From: Candidatus Anaerobutyricum avicola
Lineage (GTDB): Bacteria; Bacillota; Clostridia; Lachnospirales; Lachnospiraceae
Assembly (NCBI GenBank): GCA_019113845.1
Contig: DXGQ01000046.1
Location: 1-64,000 of the forward strand
Reading direction: 5' to 3'
Length of the DNA: 64,000 nt
In this document: piece by piece, positions 43,513 through 52,847 of the stretch
Layout of the letters: each line of letters starts with the position of its first letter
Position numbering within the stretch: position 1 is the first letter of the stretch
Notes under the pieces: generated by a model
Seen by the model: only the letters and a program-made list of their open reading frames with translations
What the model was told of the DNA's origin: nothing
The model's database searches: none
Made by a program: the position numbers and the translations under genes

Positions 43513-43654
43513 ATGACATCGCAAACATTTTGCGGTGATTTTTTGCGTTATGGGAGGATTTTCTATGGGAGAACGATATACTAGATATTCTACAGCGAAC
43601 GACGTGATGAAAAGGATATTAAATTTCCGTTTTCGATATATTTTTCTATATTAA
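43513..43654 (+). other. Two tiny overlapping reading frames after the tRNA
   Basis: A 23-codon frame (43513-43584, MTSQTFCGDFLRYGRIFY...) follows AAGGAGG. A 29-codon frame (43565-43654, MGERYTRYSTANDVMKRIL...) follows GGGAGGA by six bases and overlaps the first in another frame. Both are basic and aromatic-rich. They may be small proteins, leader peptides or remnants of an element once integrated at the tRNA gene. Bases 43514-43545 can also form a hairpin with a T run. I do not recognise either. Confidence 0.3.
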
Positions 43655-43751
43655 AATATAAAAGTTTGTGATATAATATATGCGTCCGTCGAACAGAGAC
43701 GAAAGAAATAAGAATCACAAAGATACGGAAAGAAGAAAGGGGAGGATACCC

Positions 43752-44348
43752 ATGAGAAACATGAAGAAAACGCTCACGGCGCTGTTTTTGATCCTGACAC
43801 TGGCATTGCCGGTGCAGACATTCTGGACAGTCGATGCGCAGGCGGAAGAGATCAGCCAGATGCAGCAGCCGGTGAAACCGGCGAAGCTGTCCAAAAAGAC
43901 CTTAAAGTTAAAGGTTGGACAGAAGAAGAAGCTGGTGCTTCGGCATGCCGACGGCAAGGTTACATGGAAGTCGAAGGACAGTAGCATTGCCAAAGTTGGC
44001 AGAAAAGGAGTGGTCCGGGCGAAGAAAAGTGGCAAGACGACGATCATCGCGAAGTTTGCCGGAAAGAAATACAAATGTAAAGTGACTGTGATCTCCAATG
44101 AACCGGCGGAGCGTTCCGGTGAGGATACGGACAGCAATAGTTCCTCAGGTCCTTCGCGGTCCTCGAATTCCTCAGGTTCTTCGGATTCGTCCTCGGATTC
44201 CAGTAAGTCCGGTACAGTTTACTGGACGCCGGGAGGAAGCGTGTACCACTATTCCAGAAGCTGTCCGACGCTGTCAAGGTCGAGAACCATCTACAGCGGA
44301 ACGCCTTCCGAGAGCGGCAAGAGCCGGGGATGCAAGGTCTGCGGATGA
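43752..44348 (+). CDS. Secreted Ig-like (Big_2) protein with C-terminal cysteine motif
   Basis: A protein of 198 residues. A signal peptide (TALFLILTLALPVQTFWTVDAQA) is followed by a bacterial Ig-like domain (KTLKLKVGQKKKLVL, VTWKSKDSSIAKVGRKGVV, KSGKTTIIAKFAGKKYKCKVTV read in separate strands). A serine-rich linker follows, then a compact tail with VYWTPGGSVYH, YSRSCPTL and SRGCKVCG that looks like a small zinc- or disulfide-bound module. GGGGAGG precedes the ATG at 43752. Confidence 0.78.
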   Translation: MRNMKKTLTALFLILTLALPVQTFWTVDAQAEEISQMQQPVKPAKLSKKTLKLKVGQKKKLVLRHADGKVTWKSKDSSIAKVGRKGVVRAKKSGKTTIIAKFAGKKYKCKVTVISNEPAERSGEDTDSNSSSGPSRSSNSSGSSDSSSDSSKSGTVYWTPGGSVYHYSRSCPTLSRSRTIYSGTPSESGKSRGCKVCG

Positions 44349-44418
44349 TGCGCTGTCCATAGCGGGAGTCAGATACTATACATAGAAAGAAATACGGTAA
44401 CAGAGAGTAACGAAAGAA

Positions 44419-44456
44419 AAGGGACTGGTCTCATAAAGCAGAGACCGTCCTTTTTT
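44419..44456 (+). terminator. Terminator after the Ig-like gene
   Basis: GGGACTGGTCTC pairs with GAGACCGTCC (one mismatch), followed by six T residues. Confidence 0.9.
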
Positions 44457-44499
44457 CTTTTTGGAGATTATGACGTTGACGATGGGAAGGAGGAAAGAA

Positions 44500-44964
44500 A
44501 TGCGGGAAAAAGAAGAGAAGATAACAAAAGGACGGAAACAGCCGCTGTGCCTGCGGTGGTTGTGGAGAACCCTGTGGTTCGTGGGAGTGTCCGTGATAAT
44601 GTTTGCGGGAAATGTGCAGGCGGCCGGGAGACAGACTGTTTATGCCGCGGAACGAAAAAATGAAAAGCTGGTGCGAAATTATATCAGAGAACAGTTCGGA
44701 GAGCGATACCGGGTGATTTTTGTGGAAGGCGAAAAGCTGACATTCCGGCAGTTGCGGCAGAGAAAAAAACGGCGTATTGTCTATGTGGAAAAATGGATCT
44801 CGGTTTCGCGGGGAAAAGGTGGTTTTACTGCAGAAGGAGGATGGCTTCGGTATAACAGAGCGGTGAAAAAGGGAAAGATGGTAGAGAGTTATCTCATTTA
44901 TGATCCGGGAAGCAGAAAGCCGGATGATGTTCTGGCAGTGGTGGATAACGGGCGGCTCCGATAA
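44500..44964 (+). CDS. Small secreted or membrane-anchored protein, unknown
   Basis: A protein of 154 residues I do not recognise. After a basic start comes one hydrophobic segment (LWRTLWFVGVSVIMFAGNVQAAG) that may be a signal peptide or anchor. The mature part is very basic and contains a VYVEKWISVSRGKGGFT strand and SYLIYDPGSRKPDDVLAVVDNG. The start at 44500 follows GGAAGGAGG; upstream in-frame ATGs at 44461 and 44470 precede that site. Confidence 0.65.
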   Translation: MREKEEKITKGRKQPLCLRWLWRTLWFVGVSVIMFAGNVQAAGRQTVYAAERKNEKLVRNYIREQFGERYRVIFVEGEKLTFRQLRQRKKRRIVYVEKWISVSRGKGGFTAEGGWLRYNRAVKKGKMVESYLIYDPGSRKPDDVLAVVDNGRLR

Positions 44965-45102
44965 ATCCGGTACCCAAAAAGCCGGTTTTATGATATACTT
45001 ATGCCTGATTTGTTCTGGGAGCAGCTTCCATTTCCTGGAAGCTGCGGGAGACAGTGCGGGATACGGCACTGAAAAACGATAAAAGAAAACCGGAGGTTTT
45101 TC

Positions 45103-46908
45103 ATGAGTGTAATAAATATTGAACACATTTCCAAGCTCTACGGAGACAGGATGGTTCTGGAGGATTTATCGGCCAGCGTGGATGCCGGTGATAAGGTCGG
45201 AATCATCGGAGTGAACGGTACCGGAAAGTCAACGCTTCTGCGCATTCTGGCGGGGGCGGAGGAACCGGATGAGGGGACTATCATATTTTCCAGAGGCATG
45301 ACGGTGGGATGGCTGCCGCAGAATCCGGATTTTCCGGAGGAGGGAAGCGTGCTGTCCTATGTCTGTGAGGGCGCCGGGGAGGATTACGCCTTTGAGAGCG
45401 AGGCAAAGTCCATGTTAAACGCGCTGGAGCTGTATGATTTTGCGCAGGAGCTCCGGGAACTTTCGGGAGGACAGAAAAAGCGGGCGGCATTGTGTAAAGT
45501 GCTGCTGCAGAATACCGATGTGCTGATCCTGGACGAGCCGACCAACCACCTGGATAATTTTATGGCAGACTGGCTGGAAAGCTATCTGACGCGCTATAAA
45601 GGCGTCCTGCTGCTGGTCACGCATGACAGATACTTCCTTGACCGGGTGACGAACCAGATCTGGGAGGTGGACGGAGGAAAGGTATTCACGTATCCTGCCG
45701 GATACTCCGGCTATCTGGAGAGGAAGGCGGAGAAAGAAGAGATGGCGCAGGCAGCGGAGCGCAAAAGGCAGAGTATCCTGCGTGTGGAGCTTCAGTGGGT
45801 GATGCGTGGCGCGAGAGCGAGAAGTACCAAACAGAAGGCGAGACTGGAGCGGTTTGAAAAGCTGAAAAGCATGGACGCCCCTCAGGGAGCAAAGCAGGTG
45901 GAGATGGAAGTGGTCGGCACGAGACTGGGCAAGAAGACCATTGAACTGGAGCATGTGTCGAAGAGCTATGGGGAGAAGGTCTTGTTCACGGACTTCTCTT
46001 ACATTTTCCGGCGGTATGAGCGCATTGGATTCGTGGGAGTCAATGGCTGCGGTAAATCTACGCTGATGCAGATACTGGCGGGCAGGACGGAACCGGACAG
46101 CGGAAGCATGGAGTGGGGAGAGACGATCAAGATCGGTTATTTCGCGCAGGAGTGCGAGGTGATGGACGAGCGGCAGAGGGTGATCGATTATATCCGGGAT
46201 GAGGCGGAATATATAAAGACCGCCACAGGTCGTATCTCGGCTTCCCGGATGCTGGAACGCTTTTTGTTCAGCCCGGATATGCAGTACGCGCCGATCGCCA
46301 AGATCTCCGGAGGAGAGCGCAGGCGGCTGTATCTGCTCAGAGTTTTGATGGGCGCGCCAAATGTGCTGATCCTCGATGAGCCGACCAACGATCTGGATAT
46401 CGCCACTTTGCAGGTACTGGAAGACTTTCTGGATCATTTTCCGGGGATAGTCATCGTGGTGTCCCATGACCGGTATTTTCTGGACCGGATCGCCGACCGG
46501 ATCGCTGCCTTTGAGGATGGGCAGATTCAGATCTACGAAGGCGGTTATACCGATTATCTGGAAAAGAGAAAGCAGAAGGAGAAGGATGCGGAAGAAGTCT
46601 GGGAGAAAAGTCCGGAAAGCCGGACGAAGAAAAAGGATTCTTACCGGAGACATGACAATAAAAAGCTGCGATTTACTTTTGCGGAGCAAAAAGAGTTTGA
46701 AACCATTGATGAGGATATCGAGTCGCTGGAGAACCGTCTGCAGGAGCTGGAAGAGGAGATCGCCCGCAACGCCACGGATTTTGTCAAACTGAATGCGTTT
46801 GTGCAGGAAAAAGAAGAGACGCAGAGCCTGCTGGATGAAAAGACGGAGCGGTGGGTGTACCTGAATGATCTGGCAGAGAGGATCGAGGAACAGAAGAAGC
46901 AGAAGTGA
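45103..46908 (+). CDS. ABC-F family ATPase (YdiF/Uup-like)
   Basis: A 601-residue soluble protein with two ATPase cassettes and no membrane segment. First: Walker A GVNGTGKST, signature LSGGQKKR, Walker B LILDEPTNHLD. Second: GVNGCGKST, ISGGERRR, LILDEPTNDLD. A basic linker between them (AARSTKQKARLERFEK region) and a C-terminal coiled coil (from about 540) match the ABC-F group, whose members act at the ribosomal E site or, for Uup, in genome maintenance. No resistance-type evidence is visible. Confidence 0.92.
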   Translation: MSVINIEHISKLYGDRMVLEDLSASVDAGDKVGIIGVNGTGKSTLLRILAGAEEPDEGTIIFSRGMTVGWLPQNPDFPEEGSVLSYVCEGAGEDYAFESEAKSMLNALELYDFAQELRELSGGQKKRAALCKVLLQNTDVLILDEPTNHLDNFMADWLESYLTRYKGVLLLVTHDRYFLDRVTNQIWEVDGGKVFTYPAGYSGYLERKAEKEEMAQAAERKRQSILRVELQWVMRGARARSTKQKARLERFEKLKSMDAPQGAKQVEMEVVGTRLGKKTIELEHVSKSYGEKVLFTDFSYIFRRYERIGFVGVNGCGKSTLMQILAGRTEPDSGSMEWGETIKIGYFAQECEVMDERQRVIDYIRDEAEYIKTATGRISASRMLERFLFSPDMQYAPIAKISGGERRRLYLLRVLMGAPNVLILDEPTNDLDIATLQVLEDFLDHFPGIVIVVSHDRYFLDRIADRIAAFEDGQIQIYEGGYTDYLEKRKQKEKDAEEVWEKSPESRTKKKDSYRRHDNKKLRFTFAEQKEFETIDEDIESLENRLQELEEEIARNATDFVKLNAFVQEKEETQSLLDEKTERWVYLNDLAERIEEQKKQK

Positions 46909-46999
46909 CCGCAGACAGAGTGGCTGCGCAGCTGATGAAAAATATGAACAGAGATAGAAAAAAGAGACTGGCAAAAGACGCCAGAGAGGAGAATACAAA

Positions 47000-48259
47000 A
47001 TGAGAAGAGCATTTTATCCGGCAGATATCCTGCTGCCAAAAAAAGGAACTGATATGTCCCGGTGGTCTGTCATTGCCTGTGATCAGTTTACCAGCGAGCC
47101 GGACTACTGGGAAGAGGTGGAAGAGCTGGTGGGAGATGCTCCGTCCACGCTGCGGATGATCCTGCCGGAGGTGTATCTGGATGGTCCGCAGGAGAAAGAA
47201 AGACTTGCACGGATCCGGCAGTCCATGGAAGAGTATCTCGCCGGTGGATTGTTTGACCTGTATGAAAATGCGATAATCTATGTGGAGAGGACGGACAGCA
47301 GCGGTGCGGTGCGCGCCGGTGTTGTGGGCTGTATTGACCTGGAAGAGTATGATTATCACAAGGGCAGTCATTCCCTTGTACGCGCTACGGAAGCCACCGT
47401 GGAGGAACGGATCCCGCCGCGGATCCGCATCCGGGAAAATGCGTTGCTGGAACTGCCGCACGTCATGATCCTGATCGATGATAAGAAAAAAACAGTGGTG
47501 GAATCCGGTGCGCAATACTGTAAGCCGGAGAATCTTCTCTATGATTTCACGCTGATGCAGGGCGGCGGGCAGCTGAAAGGATATCTTCTGGATGAGAAAG
47601 CACAGGGAGAGATCCTGCAGGCGCTGGATGATCTGTACGCCGGAGAGAAGGAAGACGCCATGATCTTTGCGGTGGGGGACGGCAACCATTCGCTGGCCTC
47701 GGCCAAAGAATTTTATGAGCAGATGAAAAAAGCGCATCCGGGAGAAGATTACTCCGCGCATCCCGCCAGATACGCTCTGGTGGAGATCGTGAATCTGCAC
47801 AGTCCGGCGCTGCAGTTTGAGGCGATCCACCGGATCGTGAGCGGAACAGATGTGGACGGTCTGCTGGAAAAAATGCAGGAAGAGCTGGGCCTTATATGGA
47901 AAGAAGAAGCTTCGGGAGTCTCTGCCGGAGGCAGTCAGGAGATGGACGTAGTCCGTGACGGCGTCTGCCGCAGGGCCGTGATCACAAAACCATCTTCCCG
48001 TCTGACAGTGGGGAGTCTGCAGAATTTTCTCGATGCCTTCCAGCAGAAACATGACCTGCACATGGACTATATCCACGGAGCGGATACGGTAAAGAAACTC
48101 TCCATGAAGGAAGACAGCGTCGGTTTCCTGCTGCCGGATATGCGGAAAGAGGAGCTTTTCCCTTCGGTGATGGCGGACGGCGCTCTGCCGCGAAAGACGT
48201 TTTCCATGGGACATGCGCAGGATAAACGATACTATACAGAGTGCCGGAAGATTCGATAA
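47000..48259 (+). CDS. DUF1015 family protein
   Basis: A 419-residue protein matching DUF1015 along its length: FYPADILLPKKGTD, VIACDQFTSEPDYWEEVEE, VGDGNHSLASAKEFYEQMK and the C-terminal GFLLPDMRKEELFPSV. Members are widespread in anaerobes and are sometimes annotated as SpoOJ-like or as possible kinases of small molecules, but no function is settled. The start is 92 bases after the ABC-F gene. Confidence 0.88.
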   Translation: MRRAFYPADILLPKKGTDMSRWSVIACDQFTSEPDYWEEVEELVGDAPSTLRMILPEVYLDGPQEKERLARIRQSMEEYLAGGLFDLYENAIIYVERTDSSGAVRAGVVGCIDLEEYDYHKGSHSLVRATEATVEERIPPRIRIRENALLELPHVMILIDDKKKTVVESGAQYCKPENLLYDFTLMQGGGQLKGYLLDEKAQGEILQALDDLYAGEKEDAMIFAVGDGNHSLASAKEFYEQMKKAHPGEDYSAHPARYALVEIVNLHSPALQFEAIHRIVSGTDVDGLLEKMQEELGLIWKEEASGVSAGGSQEMDVVRDGVCRRAVITKPSSRLTVGSLQNFLDAFQQKHDLHMDYIHGADTVKKLSMKEDSVGFLLPDMRKEELFPSVMADGALPRKTFSMGHAQDKRYYTECRKIR

Positions 48260-48272
48260 AAAACAGATAAAA

Positions 48273-48360
48273 AAAGACTGCCGCAGACGGTCATACGGCT
48301 GGGCGCCGGAAGGGCATACCCCACATTTTTGTACAGACCGAATACGTTGCGGCAGTCTTT
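48273..48360. terminator. Long bidirectional terminator hairpin
   Basis: AAAGACTGCCGCA pairs with TGCGGCAGTCTTT over thirteen bases, with T-rich sequence after each end. The 60-base interior contains a further GGTC/GACC pairing. It separates the convergent DUF1015 and phosphofructokinase genes. Confidence 0.85.
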
Positions 48361-48382
48361 CTTTGTATCATCAGCGGACAGA

Positions 48383-49627
48383 TTATTTTTTCGCCGTGCT
48401 GTGCAGGGTCAGATGCCTTGGCAGACCACCGGCATAATAAGGAAGAATATTGCCCAGGATCAGTGGGCGGGCATACTCCAGATATTTCTCACTCACATAG
48501 GTACCGTCGTTGATGATCCAGTCCCGCGGTACTTTGCGCTCCACGTTGGCGATCTCGTGAATGTCATATTTGTTGTAGGTGACGAGGTATGGCTCGCGGC
48601 TGACAACCTGGATGGTGACCATCATGCCGGTGTTGCCCTCCATGGCTGCCTGACAGGCGACGAAACCGACAGCGGACGCCTCGTCCACGTCAATGCGGGA
48701 CGCCATGTGGGTGGCGCAGCGCTGCAGAGTGGAAAACTCGATCGGGCGGGACTTAAGTCCGGTAGCTTCCGTCACTTTGTTTGCCAGATAGGAAGCACAG
48801 CCGGAAAGCTGTTTGTGTCCGAAAGCATCCACATAATCATTCATATTGCCGAGTTCACAGACAAAGCGCCCGTCCGGCAGACGGACTCCCTCGGAGACAG
48901 CGATGACAACAGAGCGCTTGGTCTCCGCCAGCTGTTTTACCTTCGTCATGAAACTGTCCATATCAAACGGAACTTCCGGCAGGTAGATCAGATCCGGGCC
49001 CTCACAGTCTGAGTCTTTGGAGAGCGCGGCGGCCGCTGTCAGCCAGCCGGCGTGGCGGCCCATGATCTCCACGATGCAAACCGTCGGTTTGGAGGCGCCA
49101 AAGCTGGCGTTATCGCGGATGATCTCTTTCATGGATGTGGCGATATACTTGGCGGCGGAGCCATAGCCAGGCGTGTGGTCCGTGAGCGGCAGGTCGTTGT
49201 CGATCGTTTTTGGAACGCCCATAAACTTCTGCGGCTTCTCTTTTTTGGCTGCGTAGTCGGACAGCATCTTGATGGTGTCCATGGAATCGTTTCCGCCGAT
49301 ATACAGAAAATACTCAATGTTGTACTTCTCCATGATCGCAAACATTTTGTCATAGATATCTTCATTCCCCTCGATCGGCGGCAGCTTATAGCGGCAGGAG
49401 CCAAGAAAGGCGGAAGGCGTTCTCTTTAATAAAGAGATATCTGCGTGACAGGTGATGTAATCATCCAGGTCGATGATATCTTCCTGTAAAAATCCCTCAA
49501 TACCGTAATGCATTCCATACACCTTGCCGGCGCCGTACTTTTTCGCAGCCTGGATTACCCCGGCCAGACTGGAATTGATCACGGCCGTAGGACCGCCGGA
49601 CTGACCGACCAATACATTTCCCTTCAT
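48383..49627 (-). CDS. pfp: Pyrophosphate-type 6-phosphofructokinase
   Basis: A 414-residue phosphofructokinase. The phosphoryl-donor loop reads YIGGNDSMDT and the next motif VPKTIDNDLPLTDHTPGYGSA. Asp after GGN and Lys in PKTIDND are the residues associated with pyrophosphate rather than ATP as donor. MGRHAGWL (substrate site) is intact. A PPi-linked, reversible step is common in fermenting Clostridia. The start at 49627 (MKGNVLVGQ) follows GGAGG on the minus strand. Confidence 0.9.
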   Translation of the reverse strand: MKGNVLVGQSGGPTAVINSSLAGVIQAAKKYGAGKVYGMHYGIEGFLQEDIIDLDDYITCHADISLLKRTPSAFLGSCRYKLPPIEGNEDIYDKMFAIMEKYNIEYFLYIGGNDSMDTIKMLSDYAAKKEKPQKFMGVPKTIDNDLPLTDHTPGYGSAAKYIATSMKEIIRDNASFGASKPTVCIVEIMGRHAGWLTAAAALSKDSDCEGPDLIYLPEVPFDMDSFMTKVKQLAETKRSVVIAVSEGVRLPDGRFVCELGNMNDYVDAFGHKQLSGCASYLANKVTEATGLKSRPIEFSTLQRCATHMASRIDVDEASAVGFVACQAAMEGNTGMMVTIQVVSREPYLVTYNKYDIHEIANVERKVPRDWIINDGTYVSEKYLEYARPLILGNILPYYAGGLPRHLTLHSTAKK

Positions 49628-49872
49628 AAGTATGTAACCTCCTCTTTGTGCCTGAAAAATGCACAATTTTTTTCGATTATTATAACAGTTCTATGTGAAA
49701 GATGCAATTCTTTTGTCTGTTTACAGGGAAAAATGTACAGAAATCAAGAAAAAACAGCAAAGAATCTGCTGCATTTTATGGGGAAAGAGAAAAAATTGCA
49801 AAAATATTCAGTCTTTTAAGATGGGGAATAGTATGATAAAATAAGGCAGACTGCGAAAGAAGAGGGATGATT

Positions 49873-50673
49873 ATGCCAACAACATACACACATTATGCGT
49901 ATGGGCAGGATGTATACCGGATGCTCAGTCCGAAACTGCAAAGTAAGATCCGCCCATATATAAACTACTACAATATCGGCGTACACGGGCCGGACATTTT
50001 ATTTTATTACCGGTCCATTTCAAAAAATGCGGTGAATCAGTACGGTGTCAAAGTGCACGATGAGCCGATGCGCTGCTTTCTCTGTCATGCATTTTCCGTG
50101 TTTAAAAGGCAGAGACGCAAAAGTGCCGCCTTTGCCTATCTGGCAGGATTTATGACACATTACATTCTCGACAGCACCTGCCATCCGTACATCCGGCAGC
50201 GGATGAAAGAGACAGGCATCAGCCATGCGGAGATGGAGACGGACTGGGATTACATGATGATGCAAAGAGATTATAGAAATCCGCTTCATTATAAAGTGGC
50301 AAGGCATATCCGGACCGGGCTGGCCTACTCGTCAGTCATCGGGCCATATTATGATATCGATGCCCGCAAAGTAAGCGCGGGGCTCTGGTACATGAAGCTG
50401 ATCTTAAACCATGTGTTCCACTCTCATTTTGGAGTAAAACGGACGGTCACGGCATTTTTGAATGAAAACTTTCTGCCGGGGCTCAGCTTCCAGCATTATT
50501 TCCGGAAGAAGAAAATGAATCCGAAGAACAGGGAGAACTGCCGCGAGCTTTACAATCTCTACAAGGGAAGTCGAAAAGAATGTGCGCAGATGATCACAGA
50601 GCTGTACGAGGCACTTCAGAAGGATGACCGCTCCTTCTGTGAAAAAGAACGGTTTGAGCGGCTTTTTTCCTGA
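49873..50673 (+). CDS. Zinc-dependent phospholipase C-like protein
   Basis: A protein of 266 residues resembling the zinc-dependent phospholipase C/S1-P1 nuclease helical fold: TYTHYAYGQDVY at the N-terminus, NIGVHGPDILFYYR, FAYLAGFMTHYILDSTCHPYI and an HAEMETDWDYMMM segment supply His, Asp and Glu residues of the kind that bind zinc. No signal peptide is visible, so the location is unclear. The ATG at 49873 follows GAGGG better than an ATG six bases earlier. Confidence 0.78.
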   Translation: MPTTYTHYAYGQDVYRMLSPKLQSKIRPYINYYNIGVHGPDILFYYRSISKNAVNQYGVKVHDEPMRCFLCHAFSVFKRQRRKSAAFAYLAGFMTHYILDSTCHPYIRQRMKETGISHAEMETDWDYMMMQRDYRNPLHYKVARHIRTGLAYSSVIGPYYDIDARKVSAGLWYMKLILNHVFHSHFGVKRTVTAFLNENFLPGLSFQHYFRKKKMNPKNRENCRELYNLYKGSRKECAQMITELYEALQKDDRSFCEKERFERLFS

Positions 50674-50809
50674 GCGTTCCCGGAATGTGGTGATCAGGGG
50701 ACCGTCTGCTGTGCGTCGCGCACAGAGCGTGCGGTATGCCGGAGCGTGGATACGATAAGAATAAAAGAGATAAAAATAAAAAAGAGAAACAAAAGAGGAG
50801 GAGATGAAC

Positions 50810-52426
50810 ATGTCAGAAAGCCATATCAGAGGCGGACAAATGAAAAAGAAGGCGGCCATGATCCTGATGAGTATTTTTGCTCTGTGCCTGCTTCTGTCGG
50901 TGAAGGGGGAGGCGAAGGTACGCGCCCCGAAAATGCAGTGCCACGCCTATGTGGTGATGGATGCCGGCTCCGGGGAGATTCTTTTCGGCCAGGACGAAAA
51001 TAAGATGATCTATCCGGCCAGCACGACGAAACTGATGACTGCCATCGTCTGCGTGGAGAATGGCGATGTCAACAAAAAGATCAGGACAACCGAAGAGATC
51101 ATCAACGGAACGACCTACGGCACGTACTGTCTGGGACTGCCGGTTGGCGTGAAGTTTACCTTTACGGACCTGCTCAACATCAGCCTTGTCTCTTCCGCCG
51201 CGGATGCGACAGATATGCTGGCGGCAGGAGTGTTCGGTTCCAAGGCAGCCTGTGTGGAAGCCATGAATGCCAAATGTGCGGAGCTCGGGCTGACGCAGAC
51301 AAGCTTTGATAATCCGGTAGGCTCCGATATCGGCGCCGGATTTTACGGGACATATTCCACTGCGGCGGAGATGGCCAAGATCTGCCGCTACGCCATGACA
51401 GTTCCGATGATCCGTTCCGCGGTGGCAAAGTCACATTATGACGCCTCCAACGGAAAGGCAAGCTGCAATACGACGAACTGGTTCCTGCGGGGGATGGCGT
51501 CCTATGATGAAGACGCGTATGAGATCATCGGTTCCAAGTCCGGAACGACCAACGCGGCGGGCGATGTCTTTATCGCCACAGCGATGGATAAGGAAGGCCA
51601 TGAGGTCATCTGTGCTTACTTTGGAAATGTGAGCAAGGCAAGTACCTTTTCTTCCATAAGAAAACTGTTCGACTACACATTTAAGAAATACAGAAATGGC
51701 AAGCTGCAGCTCAGCGCCAGCAATTACGATGTCCGCTGTTCCGGGGAACTGGGGAACGTTTACGACGAATATGCGTCTCTCCAATGCTATCCATCCGGCA
51801 GAGACGGACAGTTCCATCCGAACCGGGCGATCACCAGAACAGAGCTTGCGACCATGCTGCGGGGTATAGATAATCTGAATGGCAGCGCAGTGCTCGATGT
51901 GTTTGAAAAAGGCAACCGTACGGGTACCGTGACCGTGTCCCGCCTGGCTTCTCTCATCCAGGAACTGTATCCGGATCATCTGACAGAGGAGGAGACGGAA
52001 AATGCCTTAAGAGGCTGCGCCGGCACAGAAGAACTCAGCGACGAGGAGAGAGAGGCATACGCTGCCTTTCTGAAAAACGGGCTGTCCAGCGATGATTCCT
52101 GCAAGAATGCCGCCCAGATCGTGACAAGAAAACAGGCGCTTCTCATCGCCGACAAACTCTCAGACTATCAGGTGGGCTACTTTGCAGCGCACCCGGAAGT
52201 GCTGACGGGTCAGATAAATGACGGGTATCTGCCATGGCAGGCAGCGTCTATGGCGGAAGGAACAGCGGCGGGGACGACCGCAGCAGAAGACGGGCAGACT
52301 GCCGGACAGGAAGCCTCGTATCCGGCCCTTTCCTATGGGAATACGGATACGCTGGCAGGACTGAATAAAAAATGGCTGGAATATCTGACAGATCAGATTG
52401 TGACAGCGGTACAGGAAGGAGTCTGA
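50810..52426 (+). CDS. D-alanyl-D-alanine carboxypeptidase with S-layer-like C-terminus
   Basis: About 538 residues. After a signal peptide (KKAAMILMSIFALCLLLSV) comes a penicillin-binding D,D-peptidase domain with SxxK in YPASTTKLMTA. The second motif reads SLVSSAADATDM, without the Asn of the usual SxN, and the third is GSKSGTTNAAG (KSG for KTG). The C-terminal third contains an S-layer-homology-like piece (FHPNRAITRTELATMLRGID). It trims peptide stems in peptidoglycan, if active. Starts at 50804, 50810 and 50846 are all possible; AGGAGG fits 50810 best. Confidence 0.85.
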   Translation: MSESHIRGGQMKKKAAMILMSIFALCLLLSVKGEAKVRAPKMQCHAYVVMDAGSGEILFGQDENKMIYPASTTKLMTAIVCVENGDVNKKIRTTEEIINGTTYGTYCLGLPVGVKFTFTDLLNISLVSSAADATDMLAAGVFGSKAACVEAMNAKCAELGLTQTSFDNPVGSDIGAGFYGTYSTAAEMAKICRYAMTVPMIRSAVAKSHYDASNGKASCNTTNWFLRGMASYDEDAYEIIGSKSGTTNAAGDVFIATAMDKEGHEVICAYFGNVSKASTFSSIRKLFDYTFKKYRNGKLQLSASNYDVRCSGELGNVYDEYASLQCYPSGRDGQFHPNRAITRTELATMLRGIDNLNGSAVLDVFEKGNRTGTVTVSRLASLIQELYPDHLTEEETENALRGCAGTEELSDEEREAYAAFLKNGLSSDDSCKNAAQIVTRKQALLIADKLSDYQVGYFAAHPEVLTGQINDGYLPWQAASMAEGTAAGTTAAEDGQTAGQEASYPALSYGNTDTLAGLNKKWLEYLTDQIVTAVQEGV

Positions 52427-52431
52427 AGAGA

Positions 52432-52626
52432 ATGGGAAGAAAGTTATATAAGTCAGATCTTGACAGAAAGATATTTGGTGTGTGCGGAGGAATCGCCGAT
52501 TATTTTGGCATCGATTCCACCATCGTGCGCCTGATCCTGGTCTTTATCACACTCTGGGGAATCCTGCCGGGGATTCTTCTCTATATCATCGCCGCATTGG
52601 TGATGCCGGACAGACCGGGATATTAA
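52432..52626 (+). CDS. PspC-domain membrane protein
   Basis: A 64-residue PspC-type protein: KLYKSDLDRKIFGVCGGIADYFGIDSTIVRLIL, read across residues 4-36, then one hydrophobic helix (FITLWGILPGILLYIIAALVMP). In other bacteria PspC domains take part in membrane-stress responses. The ATG follows the end of the carboxypeptidase gene by five bases, with AAGGAG inside that gene's end, so the two are co-translated. Confidence 0.88.
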   Translation: MGRKLYKSDLDRKIFGVCGGIADYFGIDSTIVRLILVFITLWGILPGILLYIIAALVMPDRPGY

Positions 52627-52693
52627 ACGGAAGACTCCGCTGGCAACGGAAGCTGCCGCGGTGGATGCATATGCCATAAATATAAGAAAAAAG

Positions 52694-52774
52694 AAAACCG
52701 TCAGCCAAACAGAGGAACCCAGGCAGTCCGCAAAAAGCGGAAACTGCAGGGAAGCTCTTTGGCTGGCGGTTTTT
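52694..52774. terminator. Long nested bidirectional terminator
   Basis: AAAACCGTCAGCCAAACAGAG (52694-52714) pairs with CTCTTTGGCTGGCGGTTTT, followed by T residues. Inside, GCAGTCCGC pairs with GCGGAAACTGC across an AAAAA loop. It lies between the PspC gene and the convergent ferredoxin gene. Confidence 0.85.
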
Positions 52775-52847
52775 GGTCTGATATGTCTTTGTCAGCTTTT
52801 GTTCCTTGCTGGCCGCGCCGGAAAACGATTTCCGCTCCCGCGCCGTC

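Noticed and set aside
45415..46998. Long minus-strand open frame opposite the ABC-F gene
   Set aside because: The plus strand carries two intact ATPase cassettes; the antisense product has no domain or ribosome binding site.
46784..48214. 476-codon minus-strand frame opposite DUF1015
   Set aside because: The DUF1015 reading on the plus strand is well supported, and the antisense product is compositionally odd.
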